A DNA stretch of 64,000 nucleotides, from positions 62,001 through 126,000 of the forward strand of contig NZ_SEWF01000002.1 in NCBI RefSeq assembly GCF_004168285.1, read 5' to 3'. The notes beneath the pieces are model-generated. The model did not search any database, was not told the DNA's origin, and was given only the letters and a program-made list of their open reading frames with translations. Of this stretch, positions 34,920-44,858 are shown one piece after another. The translations under genes and the position numbers were made by a program. The DNA is from Emticicia agri. GTDB taxonomy: Bacteria > Bacteroidota > Bacteroidia > Cytophagales > Spirosomataceae. Numbering within the stretch: the first letter of the stretch is position 1; the number at the start of each line of letters is the position of its first letter.

Positions 34920-37900
34920 TTATAGCCTTGCTTTTAATGAGAAACCTAAATCACGAGTACCCGGATATTGCGACCATTGGAAACCTTGTGCGTTGCCAAT
35001 ACCGTTTACAGCCTCCGGATTCATTCTGTCAGGCAAGGTTGTGAATAAATAGAACAGGTTACGACCAATAAACGATATGTCTAAACCTTGTAATACTTTA
35101 GTACGTTTTACAAGCGCCGACGGAACCGAGTAAGTAAGGTTTACCTCACGTAATTTAGCCCATGAGTTTTCAAAAACGAGGTTGCTTCTTGGCATTTTTA
35201 CGTTCGACCAACCCATGTACTGACCTGCATATTTATACATATAGTGTACTACATCTGTGTTTTTGGTACCATCAGCAAACACACCTTCTAAAATTACACC
35301 GTGGTTGGCTGTGCTACCATCAGGATAAGTATATGGTAAACCACCACCGTTTCTTTCAACTAAAGTGCTTGGCGACAAACCATGACCCATAGAAGCACCG
35401 TAGTCAGCCGAGTAAATATCACCACCCAATTTGAAATCGGTCAATAGATACAAGCTGAAATTTTTATAACGCAAAGTGTTGCTCAAACCACCTGTTAGTT
35501 TCGGTGTAGTATTACCAATCGCAACAGGGTCTGCCGTAGTTACATACTGCGTACCTACTACTTTATCAGTTGTTTTGTCAACTACTTTCTGAACAACTTT
35601 TTGTCCGTTCAGGTAAGTGTAATCATAACCATAGATAGTGCCGTAGTTTTCGCCTGCTTTTACGTACATCAATGCACCATTAGTACCCCAAAGATCAGCT
35701 AATGGATAACGTTCGATTCCTTCAGCCAAAGAGATTACTTTATTCTGGTTATGCGCACCATTCAACGCTAAATCCCATCTGAAAGAACCTGTGCTGATAG
35801 GTGTAGCTCTGATAATAAACTCAAAACCTTTGTTAGCTAACTCTCCTGTATTGAAAGTAACCGCTGTAGCACCTGATGAGGTTGCCAGAGAAGAACTTAA
35901 AATCTGGCTTGTGGCTCTTGTCTGATAGTAAGTTAACTCCATGCTTAATTTACCTGACAGGAAGCCTAACTCAGTACCAATCTCAAAAGATTTGTTTCTT
36001 TGTGGTTGTAGTAAGTTAGCCGGAGGTAAAGTAGTTTGTAAACTACGCACAGGTAAACCACCAAACGAAGTAGCTGCAGTACCATTGATAGTGTTGGTAA
36101 TGGTAGAAGTATTATACGTATATTGTGTCATATACGGGGTTGCACCATTGGCACTTTCAGCCAACGATACTTTCAATTTACCATAGCTCAGGAAGTTCTG
36201 GTTTTTGAAAGCATCAATCGCTTCTGTGAATACAAAGCTTAAACTTCCTGATGGGAAGAAATAAGACGAAGTAGCAATAGGCAAGGTAGAAGACCAGTCA
36301 TTTCTTCCTGTCAACTGTAAGAACAAATAATTATTGTATGATAAATCTGCGATACCAAATAATGAGTTCAGATTCAAATCATAGCGAGATTCGCTGGTAG
36401 TGATTTTGGTTTTATCAAGGTTGTTGTTCAAGTAGTATTTGAATGGTACGTCAAAGTTACCTGCATTCCATGTATTTACCCCGTGGCTTCTGCTGCGTAG
36501 GGCAGAGTTACCAATCAATAAACTACCATTGAATTTTGAGCCAAACAAACCATCTTTATGTAAAGTAGTAAATGCTTCAAAGTTCAAATCCTGATTCGCA
36601 ATGTTTTCTACACCATAAGCTCCCTGAATACCTGCTACATCTACCGGGGTATTTTTGCTATCAATAACAGTATTGGCATTGTTGATAGAGGCACGTCCGG
36701 CCAGATTCAACCAAGGGGTAATATCAGCCGATAGACGGATAGAACCTAATAATTGGTTACGGGATAATCTCTGGTTGTTTTCGAAGAATTTCCAGAACAT
36801 ATCCTTAAACGCATTGTTGTTGTAAGGATAGTATTTGAAAGGTGATGACTGGTCGAATAAATTCTTGCTTCCGTCAGCGTTTTTATAGGTATCTAATTCT
36901 AACGGAATATAATCGCGCGACATACCGTGAATCATGAAGTTCGCCCAACCGTTATCATTGGCAGACTCAGGCGTATTCAAGCGGTTATAGTTAGTATAGC
37001 TACCTGTAATTTCAGCCTTTACTTTTTTCGAGATATTCAAAGATGAACCAATGTTTACATTAGTTTGGTCATAATTACTGTTCGGAACAATCGCCTTGTT
37101 GTCTAATCTGGTTAAACCTACACGTAGGGTTCCGTAATCACCACCACCGCTGAACGAAAGATTGTGTCTGTTGGTATTACCAGTCTGGAAATACGCTTTT
37201 CTGTTATCTGGTTGTGCTTCCCATTTACGTTTCACGCCATCCCACCAGATTAATTCGGTACCATCTAATTTATGACCCCATGAAGAAGCCGGACCATACC
37301 AGCTGAAAATATCCCAAGACGAATAACCACCCGGAATAGGTCCACCGCTACGGTAAGTATTGTTCACGTCTTGTGCATCCCAGGGATAGTTACCAGGGTA
37401 GCGTAACTCTCCATTAACAGTAGTCGGGAAAGGCTGTGTTGCCGACCATAGGGCAGAAGCTGCACCATAACCATATTCGTTCTGCATATCCATGAAACGG
37501 TAAGCCGAAGTAGATAAAGACGAGAAGCTATAATCTAAACCAAAACCATCTCTTTTACCACCTTTTTTGCTCGTAATCATAATTACACCATTTGCCCCAC
37601 GTGCTCCGTAAAGAGCAGCCGCATTGGCACCTTTCAAGATAGTAATGTCTTCTACATCATCAGTATTAACAAAGTTCAGGAACGAACCCCAGTCTTTAGG
37701 GCTGGTTACATCACTGCTTTTTCTGGTTGAGCTACCTGTATCACCGATTGGGTCGTTTTGTACCTGAATACCATCAACTACGATTAAGGGCTGGTTAGTA
37801 CCCAAGATACTGTTGTTACCTCTGATAACGATTCTTTGCGAACCTCCTTGCACCCCATTTGGCACAGAGATATTCAAACCTGCCGATTTACCCATCAAAC

Positions 37901-38318
37901 CTGAAGCAATATCTGGCGGAGCTGCCTGTACTAATTCTTTTGAGGCAATTTTCTGTGCAGAATAACCGATTGATTTGGATTCTCTTTTTATACCTAAGGC
38001 AGTTACAACTACTTCATTTAATTGTTTGCTGTCTTCTATCAATTCGATGTCGATGATTGAACGTCCGTTTACTTCAATAGTCTGGGTAGAAAAGCCAATA
38101 AACGAAACAACCAATGTAGTTTTTGAATTAGGAATACTTAAAGTGTATTTTCCTTCAGGGTCTGTTACAGTTCCGTTGTTTGTACCTTTTACGGTTACCG
38201 AAACACCGGGTATAGGCTCTCCATTCGAACTTACCTTACCTGTAACGTTCTGTGCTAATACCGGCAGGCTAAAGCCCATCAGCAATATCAGCACCAACTT
38301 TGGTAAAAAATTTCTCAT
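34920..38318 (-). CDS. SusC/RagA-family TonB-dependent outer-membrane transporter
   Basis: 1132 residues. The signal peptide ends P-V-L-A-Q. A carboxypeptidase-regulatory-like domain follows (about 24-100, V-T-G-K-V-S-S-N-G-E-P-I-P-G-V-S-V), then the family marker L-N-E-V-V-V-T-A-L-G-I-K-R, the plug domain (I-V-I-R-G-N-N-S-I-L-G-T-N-Q-P-L-I-V-V-D-G) and a ~900-residue beta-barrel ending in A-R-L. It imports oligosaccharides with energy from TonB-ExbBD, together with the SusD-like lid. It is divergent from the ROK regulator across a 685-bp gap, which suggests coordinate control. Confidence 0.95.
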   Translation of the reverse strand: MRNFLPKLVLILLMGFSLPVLAQNVTGKVSSNGEPIPGVSVTVKGTNNGTVTDPEGKYTLSIPNSKTTLVVSFIGFSTQTIEVNGRSIIDIELIEDSKQLNEVVVTALGIKRESKSIGYSAQKIASKELVQAAPPDIASGLMGKSAGLNISVPNGVQGGSQRIVIRGNNSILGTNQPLIVVDGIQVQNDPIGDTGSSTRKSSDVTSPKDWGSFLNFVNTDDVEDITILKGANAAALYGARGANGVIMITSKKGGKRDGFGLDYSFSSLSTSAYRFMDMQNEYGYGAASALWSATQPFPTTVNGELRYPGNYPWDAQDVNNTYRSGGPIPGGYSSWDIFSWYGPASSWGHKLDGTELIWWDGVKRKWEAQPDNRKAYFQTGNTNRHNLSFSGGGDYGTLRVGLTRLDNKAIVPNSNYDQTNVNIGSSLNISKKVKAEITGSYTNYNRLNTPESANDNGWANFMIHGMSRDYIPLELDTYKNADGSKNLFDQSSPFKYYPYNNNAFKDMFWKFFENNQRLSRNQLLGSIRLSADITPWLNLAGRASINNANTVIDSKNTPVDVAGIQGAYGVENIANQDLNFEAFTTLHKDGLFGSKFNGSLLIGNSALRSRSHGVNTWNAGNFDVPFKYYLNNNLDKTKITTSESRYDLNLNSLFGIADLSYNNYLFLQLTGRNDWSSTLPIATSSYFFPSGSLSFVFTEAIDAFKNQNFLSYGKLKVSLAESANGATPYMTQYTYNTSTITNTINGTAATSFGGLPVRSLQTTLPPANLLQPQRNKSFEIGTELGFLSGKLSMELTYYQTRATSQILSSSLATSSGATAVTFNTGELANKGFEFIIRATPISTGSFRWDLALNGAHNQNKVISLAEGIERYPLADLWGTNGALMYVKAGENYGTIYGYDYTYLNGQKVVQKVVDKTTDKVVGTQYVTTADPVAIGNTTPKLTGGLSNTLRYKNFSLYLLTDFKLGGDIYSADYGASMGHGLSPSTLVERNGGGLPYTYPDGSTANHGVILEGVFADGTKNTDVVHYMYKYAGQYMGWSNVKMPRSNLVFENSWAKLREVNLTYSVPSALVKRTKVLQGLDISFIGRNLFYLFTTLPDRMNPEAVNGIGNAQGFQWSQYPGTRDLGFSLKARL

Positions 38319-39003
38319 ATAATTTGACTTGGGTTAAAAATGATTGCTTTAAAAGTTCTTGATTGATTTTCCCTGTTTATGACCTTCGGATTAAACCGGG
38401 AACTCAGAAAGTCTGCTTCCGGATTAATATCAGGCAGAAGCAACAGAATAATATATAATCAGCATTACCTTCTATATACTTTACTTCAATAGCAAGGCGA
38501 GAGGTTTAGAGTAACTTTTAGCTATATTCCGACGATTTAGGGTTAAACATTCTTAAACAGACACTCATAAGTGTTTCTGCACTTCTGATAATATTTACCA
38601 GTAATGAACAGGCTTATAAAGACAATTAAGTGTGAGTGGATTTAAAAAATGCGGGTTAAAGCTGTTGTCTGAAACAGGTACAGTTTAAGTTAAGTGTGTT
38701 AAGTTATTTTTAAAAAAATGTTAAATATGGATACAAACATAAAGAAAAATTATTTAATAAAAACTAATTATTAAATTTTTTTAAAAATATGCTATATGTT
38801 ATTAAATTTTGTATGATATTTAGATTAGATTTGCAAAAAAGAGCTACACGGAGAGAAGTCTTGGCGTTTTTTTAATAAATTGCTTAGTGATTTTTAAAAT
38901 CTTGACCCCTAAGCTAAACCAGACATCTGCTTGCATACCTTTTATATTGCTCGTTGTGGTATGTATAGTATGAGCCTAACCTTATTCTAACTATAAAAAA
39001 CCT
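38319..39003. other. 685-bp divergent regulatory region of the glycan-utilisation locus
   Basis: No gene is credible. The half nearest the ROK gene is very AT-rich with A/T runs. CAAACATA at 38734-38741 reads TATGTTTG on the minus strand, and TAGATTTG lies at 38826-38833 on the plus strand. Both match the TAnnTTTG -7 box, but neither has a clear -33 partner. A small hairpin (ACACT 38561-38565 with AGTGT 38570-38574) lies between. A long 5' leader for the SusC mRNA is likely. Confidence 0.5.
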
Positions 39004-40239
39004 ATGTCTGAAATTACCCTCGATAACGAGATTGAAATGACCAGCAAAGAATCGGTTATTGACATCAAAAAAAACAAGCAAAAAAAAGGAATCGTAACTG
39101 AGCTGTATTTTAATGAAACGAACACTATTGCAGAATTATCACATTCGTTACACATCAGTATCCCTTCTATTACTGCCCTTATTGAAGAATTAGTTGAAGA
39201 AAAATGGATTGTCGAAACTGGCTTTGGCGTATCCAAGCAAGGGCGCCGTCCGGCTATCTATGGGATTAATCCTAAAGAAAAGTTTGTGTTAGTACTCGAT
39301 ATTAATACGCACGATACCAAAGTATTTATTCTGAATCTGCGCAATCAGGTAATATTTACACAAGAGTTTGATTTGCAGTTAAAAAACAATCCGTCTTTTT
39401 TAGAAACCCTCTTTACACTGGTTGATAGTGTGATTGAACAAAAGATTACCAAAGGCAAAAAACTGATTGCTTTAGGGGTGTCTATTCCCGGACTGGTAAA
39501 TAAAAATACGGGAATTAACTATACCTATAAGAGCCTTAACAGTGATAATAAATCTTTGGGTAAATCAATAGAAGAACACTTCAAATTGCCGGCTTATGTC
39601 ATCAACGACTCAAAGGCTACCGCTTTTGGAGAGTATCGTTTCGGTTTAGCCAAAGGTAAACATCACGTACTCTCTATTAATGTTGACTGGGGTATTGGCT
39701 TAGGGATAGTAGTAAACGGTGATATTTTCGACGGAGCTTCAGGTTTTGCAGGTGAGTTGGGGCATATTCAGGTGAACCCTGATGGAGTGCTTTGTACTTG
39801 CGGAAAAGTAGGTTGTCTGGATACCATCACCTCGGCATCTTCTTTACTCAAAAACATTAAAGATGGGTTACGCCAGGGTAAAGTTTCTAAATTGGGAGAA
39901 TATAAAGACCGCATAGAAGACATAAACCTTGAGATGGTGATTGCTGCTGCACAACAGGGTGATGCTTTTGCCATTGACATTATTCATAATATAGGATTAG
40001 AATTGGGCAAAGGGCTTTCTATTGCCGTACACCTATTTAACCCGCAGATTATTATTATTGACGGTGTTCTCTCAAAAGCGCAAAAACTGATTGTGAACCC
40101 GATAGAGCATGCCATTAATAAGTATTGCCTCACCGATTTTAAAGAGGATTTAAGCATTGAGATTTCTCAACTGGGCGAAAACGCTAAAATCTATGGGGTA
40201 CATACATACGTAGTAGAAAGTTTGTTGAAAACAGCTTAA
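39004..40239 (+). CDS. ROK-family transcriptional regulator (NagC/Mlc-like)
   Basis: 411 residues. An N-terminal helix-turn-helix (about 25-85, T-I-A-E-L-S-H-S-L-H-I-S-I-P-S-I-T-A-L) is followed by a ROK sugar-binding domain. V-L-D-I-N-T-H-D-T-K is a variant of the ATP-site D-x-G-x-T. The zinc motif is G-H-I-Q then C-T-C-G-K-V-G-C-L-D, with Asp in place of the usual Glu after G-C-L. ROK regulators such as NagC respond to GlcNAc-6-phosphate or other sugars. It heads the rightward operon (10 bp to the sulfatase) and is divergent from susCD, so it is probably the local regulator. Confidence 0.9.
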   Translation: MSEITLDNEIEMTSKESVIDIKKNKQKKGIVTELYFNETNTIAELSHSLHISIPSITALIEELVEEKWIVETGFGVSKQGRRPAIYGINPKEKFVLVLDINTHDTKVFILNLRNQVIFTQEFDLQLKNNPSFLETLFTLVDSVIEQKITKGKKLIALGVSIPGLVNKNTGINYTYKSLNSDNKSLGKSIEEHFKLPAYVINDSKATAFGEYRFGLAKGKHHVLSINVDWGIGLGIVVNGDIFDGASGFAGELGHIQVNPDGVLCTCGKVGCLDTITSASSLLKNIKDGLRQGKVSKLGEYKDRIEDINLEMVIAAAQQGDAFAIDIIHNIGLELGKGLSIAVHLFNPQIIIIDGVLSKAQKLIVNPIEHAINKYCLTDFKEDLSIEISQLGENAKIYGVHTYVVESLLKTA

Positions 40240-40249
40240 TGGTAAGGCA

Positions 40250-41791
40250 ATGAAAAAATACATAGTTAAGGCGTTTGCCTTTGGCATTCTGGCTTTTTCA
40301 TTTTCTGCTTTTAATCAGAAAAAAATAGCCCCTACACGGCCCAATATTCTGATTATTTTCTCTGACGACCATGCCTTGCAGGCCATTAGTGCTTATGGCA
40401 GTCCTCATATCAAAACCCCCAATATTGATAGAATTGCTAAAGACGGAGCTATTTTCAGGAATATGTTTTGTACTAATTCTATCTGTGGGCCAAGCCGGGC
40501 TACATTACTCACGGGTAAATTCAGTCATAAAAACGGACATATCAATAATAAAACCAAGTTTGACACCAATCAGGATATTTTTCCGAAACATTTGCAGGAG
40601 GCAGGTTACGAAACAGGCTGGATAGGCAAATGGCATCTGGTAAATTTGCCTAAGTATTTCAACTACTGGTCTATTCTTCCAGGGCAGGGGAGTTATTATA
40701 ACCCTGATTTTATTGAAATGGACGGACAGACCCGTCGTCAGGAGGGGTATGCCTCTGATATTATTGCAGGCAGAGCCATAGACTGGTTACAGAATAAACA
40801 TGATACTGCCAAACCTTTTTGTCTGATTATCGGACAAAACGCTCCTCACCGTACCTGGCTACCCGATACGGCTGACTTACATGCTTTTGATGCGGTGAAA
40901 TTTAAAATGCCCGGTACATTCTACGATACCTATAAGGGTAGAATAGCAGCGCAGAAACAAAAAATGCACATAGCCAAAGACCTGCGTATGGACTATGACC
41001 TGAAAGTAGATGACAACGCTCTGCTTCATAAAAAACGCATGAACGAGGCACAACTCAAAGCCTATAATGCCTATTATGAACCCTTGAATGAGCAGTTCAA
41101 AAAACAAAATCTAACAGGCAAGGCATTAGACGAATGGAAGTTTCAACGTTATATGCACGATTATATGGCTTGTGTAAAGTCTTTAGACAGAAATATTGGT
41201 AGGGTACTGGACTATTTAGACAAAAACGGTCTGAGCGAAAATACCCTGATTGTCTATGCCTCTGACCAGGGATTTTATTTAGGCGAGCATGGGTGGTTTG
41301 ATAAACGCTTTATGTACGAAGAGTCTTTTCATGTGCCTTTGGTAATGACATACCCAAAACTGATAAAGAAAGGTACTATCGTAAATAGTTTTGCACAGAA
41401 CATTGATTTTGCCCCTACTTTTCTTGAATTAGCCGGGGTGAGTATCCCGAATGAGATTCAGGGAAAATCTTTGTTGCCACTGCTCAAAAATCAGAAACCT
41501 GCTTCGTGGCGCAAATCATTATACTATCATTATTATGAGTACCCCGACGAGCATAATACCATGCCGCATTTTGGTGTGCGTACCGACCGTTATAAACTGA
41601 TTAGATTTTATGATGATGGTGATTTCTGGGAATTGTACGATTTGAAAAACGACCCTAAAGAACTCAAAAATATCTATGCTTCTGCCCCAAAAGCAACCAT
41701 AACTTCACTAAAGCAGGAATTACAAAGGCTGATAGTGGAATATGATGATAAAGAAGCCGCAGATATATTAGCCAAAGAAACAAGGCCCTGA
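40250..41791 (+). CDS. Secreted sulfatase (family S1), likely glycan 6-O-sulfatase
   Basis: 513 residues with a signal peptide (A-F-G-I-L-A-F-S-F-S-A). The S1 sulfatase motif is C79-G-P-S-R83-A-T-L-L-T-G; Cys79 must be converted to formylglycine by a maturase. Metal ligands D39-D40 are in F-S-D-D-H-A. The motif set N-S-I-C-G-P-S-R, G-K-F-S-H-K-N-G-H and W-I-G-K-W-H-L resembles mucin- and heparan-type GlcNAc-6-O-sulfatases, but substrate assignment is inference. It overlaps no gene, with 10 bp after ROK and 18 bp before GH125. No maturase gene is in the window. Confidence 0.92.
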   Translation: MKKYIVKAFAFGILAFSFSAFNQKKIAPTRPNILIIFSDDHALQAISAYGSPHIKTPNIDRIAKDGAIFRNMFCTNSICGPSRATLLTGKFSHKNGHINNKTKFDTNQDIFPKHLQEAGYETGWIGKWHLVNLPKYFNYWSILPGQGSYYNPDFIEMDGQTRRQEGYASDIIAGRAIDWLQNKHDTAKPFCLIIGQNAPHRTWLPDTADLHAFDAVKFKMPGTFYDTYKGRIAAQKQKMHIAKDLRMDYDLKVDDNALLHKKRMNEAQLKAYNAYYEPLNEQFKKQNLTGKALDEWKFQRYMHDYMACVKSLDRNIGRVLDYLDKNGLSENTLIVYASDQGFYLGEHGWFDKRFMYEESFHVPLVMTYPKLIKKGTIVNSFAQNIDFAPTFLELAGVSIPNEIQGKSLLPLLKNQKPASWRKSLYYHYYEYPDEHNTMPHFGVRTDRYKLIRFYDDGDFWELYDLKNDPKELKNIYASAPKATITSLKQELQRLIVEYDDKEAADILAKETRP

Positions 41792-41809
41792 TATTTAACC
41801 CTGACCTGA

Positions 41810-43234
41810 ATGAAAAACCTGAATCGAAGAACTTTCATTAAAACCACTTCTCTTGCCGGGCTTGGTCTGATGGCGGGTAATACTGTATTAGCTGCCGATT
41901 TCCCGACAGTGCGGGTAGCTGCCAACAAAAGAAATTTCAGTAGTCCGGTTATTGAAACTACCATTCAACGCATGAAGTCGTCGGTTAAAGATGCTGAACT
42001 GGGCTGGTTATTTGAGAATTGTTTTCCGAATACGTTAGATACAACAGTTATTTTTAAGACCAAGAATGGCAGACCTGATACTTTTGTGATTACAGGCGAT
42101 ATTCATGCCATGTGGTTAAGAGACAGCACAGCACAGGTATGGCCATATCTGCCCTTAATCAAGCAAGACCCTCAGTTAAAAGACCTGATAGCCGGGGTTA
42201 TCAATCGGCAGACTGAATGTATTCTGATTGATCCTTATGCCAATGCCTTTAATGATGGCCCGGGTAAATCAGAATGGATGTCTGACCATACAGAGATGAA
42301 AGCCGAGCTTCACGAACGCAAATGGGAGTTAGATTCATTGTGTTATACGGTTCGTCTGGCTTATCACTATTGGAAAACATCTGGCGATACCAGTGTTTTT
42401 GATGAAAAATGGATGCAAGCCGCCAGATTGATTATTACTACCTGTCGGGAACAACAACGCCTGACAGATAGAGGTAAGTATCGTTTTGGTCGTACCACTT
42501 CATGGTCAACTGATACAGTGCCGGGTAATGGCTATGGCAATAATACCAAACCCAATGGTTTAATCCATAGTATCTTCCGCCCGTCTGACGATGCTACATT
42601 GTATCCATTCCTCATTCCTTCCAATCTGTTTGCCGTAGTTTCTTTCCGTCAGTTAGCAGAGATTTCAGAGCAAGTAACTAAAGATGCGGCATTTGCTAAA
42701 GAGTGTACAGCCTTTGCTAATCAGGTAGAAACAGCTATTAAGAAGTTTGCCATTATCAGCCATCCGGTTTACGGACAGATATACGCAATGGAAGTAGATG
42801 GCTTTGGTAACTGTTTGTTACAAGACGATGCCAACGTACCTAATCTTTTAAGTTTACCGTATCTGGGAGCTGTAAAAGCTACTGACCCTATCTATCAGAA
42901 TACCCGTCGTTTTGTGTTGAGCGAAAGTAATCCTTATTTCTTTAAAGGTAAAGCCGCCGAGGGTATCGGTAGTCCACATACGCTTGTCAACCAGATATGG
43001 CCGATGAGTATTATTATGCGTGCCATGACGTCTAACAACGACCCGGAAATTCTGGCACAATTAAAATTCCTGAAAAATACACATGCAGGCACGGGCTTTA
43101 TGCACGAGTCTTTCGATAAAGACGATGCCAGCAAATTTACCCGCAAGTGGTTTGCCTGGGCAAATACCCTTTTTGGAGAATTAATGCTAAAGATTGAGCG
43201 TGAACGACCGCATTTATTGAAACAGAATTTTTAA
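41810..43234 (+). CDS. GH125 exo-alpha-1,6-mannosidase
   Basis: 474 residues with a Tat-type signal (N-R-R-T-F-I-K-T-T). The family core is clear: T-G-D-I-H-A-M-W-L-R-D-S-T-A-Q-V-W-P-Y, P-Y-A-N-A-F-N-D-G-P-G, R-K-W-E-L-D-S-L-C-Y, and P-N-L-L-S-L-P-Y-L-G in the C-terminal half. GH125 enzymes are metal-independent inverting alpha-1,6-mannosidases that act on N-glycan mannose. Here it would trim alpha-1,6-linked mannose in the periplasm. It is co-directional with the sulfatase, and its product flow fits the downstream fucosidases and asparaginase. Confidence 0.92.
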   Translation: MKNLNRRTFIKTTSLAGLGLMAGNTVLAADFPTVRVAANKRNFSSPVIETTIQRMKSSVKDAELGWLFENCFPNTLDTTVIFKTKNGRPDTFVITGDIHAMWLRDSTAQVWPYLPLIKQDPQLKDLIAGVINRQTECILIDPYANAFNDGPGKSEWMSDHTEMKAELHERKWELDSLCYTVRLAYHYWKTSGDTSVFDEKWMQAARLIITTCREQQRLTDRGKYRFGRTTSWSTDTVPGNGYGNNTKPNGLIHSIFRPSDDATLYPFLIPSNLFAVVSFRQLAEISEQVTKDAAFAKECTAFANQVETAIKKFAIISHPVYGQIYAMEVDGFGNCLLQDDANVPNLLSLPYLGAVKATDPIYQNTRRFVLSESNPYFFKGKAAEGIGSPHTLVNQIWPMSIIMRAMTSNNDPEILAQLKFLKNTHAGTGFMHESFDKDDASKFTRKWFAWANTLFGELMLKIERERPHLLKQNF

Positions 43235-43290
43235 AGTATCACGAAGTTGTATTTCGCTGAAAACCTAAGCAAATAATTATTATAGATATT

Positions 43291-43388
43291 GAAAGAAAAC
43301 CCCACCCCAACCCTCCCCAACAATGGGGAGGGAGTAAGAAAACTCCCCTTCCCCATTGTTGGGGAAGGGTTAGGGATGGGGTTCTTTC
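43291..43388. repeat. Long C/G-rich inverted repeat with nested palindromes before the first fucosidase
   Basis: The arms (43291-43335 and about 43342-43388) are near-perfect reverse complements. Each arm itself contains a CCCCA-ACAA-TGGGG-type palindrome, so both a single long hairpin and two small ones can form. The G/C-runs contrast with the AT-rich surroundings. It ends 22 bp before the fucosidase ATG, so it could attenuate or reset transcription within the operon, or be a mobile repeat. Confidence 0.75.
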
Positions 43389-43409
43389 CTTTCTCCGACA
43401 CCAAAAAAA

Positions 43410-44846
43410 ATGAAAAAAACACTTATCACTGTCCTCATAGCACTTTTAGGGCAATCCCTTTTTGCTCAGCAACATTCTGAACAGAATCATGATAAATATG
43501 TAGTTCCGAGCGACCCCAAGGTGAAAGAAAAACTAAACCAATGGCAGAATGTGAAATTTGGTTTAATGATGCACTGGGGTACTTACAGCCAATGGGGAAT
43601 TGTAGAAAGCTGGAGCCTTTGCCCCGAAGACGAGGGCTGGTGTGAGCGCAAAGGACCTTTTAAAGACAATTGGTATGAGTACAAAAAGGCTTATGAAAAC
43701 CTGCCTAAAACATTTAATCCGGTAGAGTTTAACCCTGAAAAATGGTCGGCTGCTGCTAAAAATGCAGGCATGAAATACCTGGTTTTTACAACCAAGCACC
43801 ATGATGGTTTTGCCATGTTTGATACGAAGCAAAGCGATTACAAAATTACCAATACGCCTTTTGCTTCAAACCCAAGAAGCAATGTAGCCAAAGAAATATT
43901 CGGGGCATTCCGTAAAGATGATTTTATGATAGGCGCTTATTTCTCTAAGCCTGACTGGCATACAGATGATTACTGGTGGTCTTATTTTCCTCCGAAAGAC
44001 CGCAATCCATCTTATCATCCTGCCAAATATCCTGAGAAATGGAAGAGCTTCAAACAATTTACCTATAACCAGATAGAAGAACTGATGAGCGATTATGGCA
44101 AGATGGATATTTTATGGTTAGATGGCGGTTGGGTACGCCCATTCAGCACCATTGATTCGTCGGTTTCATGGCAAAGAACCATTCCTTTCGATCAGGATAT
44201 TGATATGGCACGCATTGCTAAAATGGGAAGAGAGCGCCAACCGGGCTTGTTGGTAGTTGACAGAACCGTAAGCGGTGAGTTTGAAAACTATGTTACACCG
44301 GAGCAACAGATTCCAGACCATTATATGCCTATTCCGTGGGAAACCTGTATGACTATGGGCGATTCGTGGAGCTATATTCCGAAAGAAAATTTCAAATCTG
44401 CCCGAAAATTAATACATATTCTGACAGACGTAGTATCAAAAAATGGTAACTTGCTATTGAATATTGCCCCAAGCCCGCAAGGAGATTTTCATGCAGAAGC
44501 CTATCAACGTCTGGAAGAAATTGGTAAATGGATGAAAATAAACAGCGAAGCTATTTATAATACCAGAGGTGATAACGAAATAGGCAAGCAAAACAAACTG
44601 GTATTTACTCACAATGCCAATACAACTTATGCTATTTATAGGGCAGACGAAGGCGAAAGTATTCCGTCTACTATTGAAATAAGTAATCTGGCATTATCAA
44701 AAAATACTTTGATGAACCTGTTAGGTAGCACCGAAAAACTGAAATGGACAGCAAAAGAGGGGAAGGTAGTAGTAGAAATTCCGGAGAAATTGAGAAAAGT
44801 AAAAGGCAGTAGCTATGCCTGGGTACTAAAAATTGTCAGACAATAA
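43410..44846 (+). CDS. GH29 alpha-L-fucosidase (first copy)
   Basis: 478 residues with a Sec signal ending S-L-F-A-Q. GH29 marks are F-G-L-M-M-H-W-G-T-Y-S (H55), F-T-T-K-H-H-D-G-F-A-M-F (H130-H131), and the nucleophile D238 in I-L-W-L-D-G-G-W. A retaining enzyme that removes terminal L-fucose from glycans. The second GH29 gene downstream differs clearly in sequence (for example T-D-G-E-W at the nucleophile), so the two probably prefer different linkages. Start chosen 22 bp after the long inverted repeat. Confidence 0.94.
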   Translation: MKKTLITVLIALLGQSLFAQQHSEQNHDKYVVPSDPKVKEKLNQWQNVKFGLMMHWGTYSQWGIVESWSLCPEDEGWCERKGPFKDNWYEYKKAYENLPKTFNPVEFNPEKWSAAAKNAGMKYLVFTTKHHDGFAMFDTKQSDYKITNTPFASNPRSNVAKEIFGAFRKDDFMIGAYFSKPDWHTDDYWWSYFPPKDRNPSYHPAKYPEKWKSFKQFTYNQIEELMSDYGKMDILWLDGGWVRPFSTIDSSVSWQRTIPFDQDIDMARIAKMGRERQPGLLVVDRTVSGEFENYVTPEQQIPDHYMPIPWETCMTMGDSWSYIPKENFKSARKLIHILTDVVSKNGNLLLNIAPSPQGDFHAEAYQRLEEIGKWMKINSEAIYNTRGDNEIGKQNKLVFTHNANTTYAIYRADEGESIPSTIEISNLALSKNTLMNLLGSTEKLKWTAKEGKVVVEIPEKLRKVKGSSYAWVLKIVRQ

Positions 44847-44858
44847 TCCTTATATTTT

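Noticed and set aside
43235-43256. GTATCACGA resembling the 5' half of the REP unit
   Set aside because: Only nine bases match and the stem does not form, so it is not counted as a REP copy.
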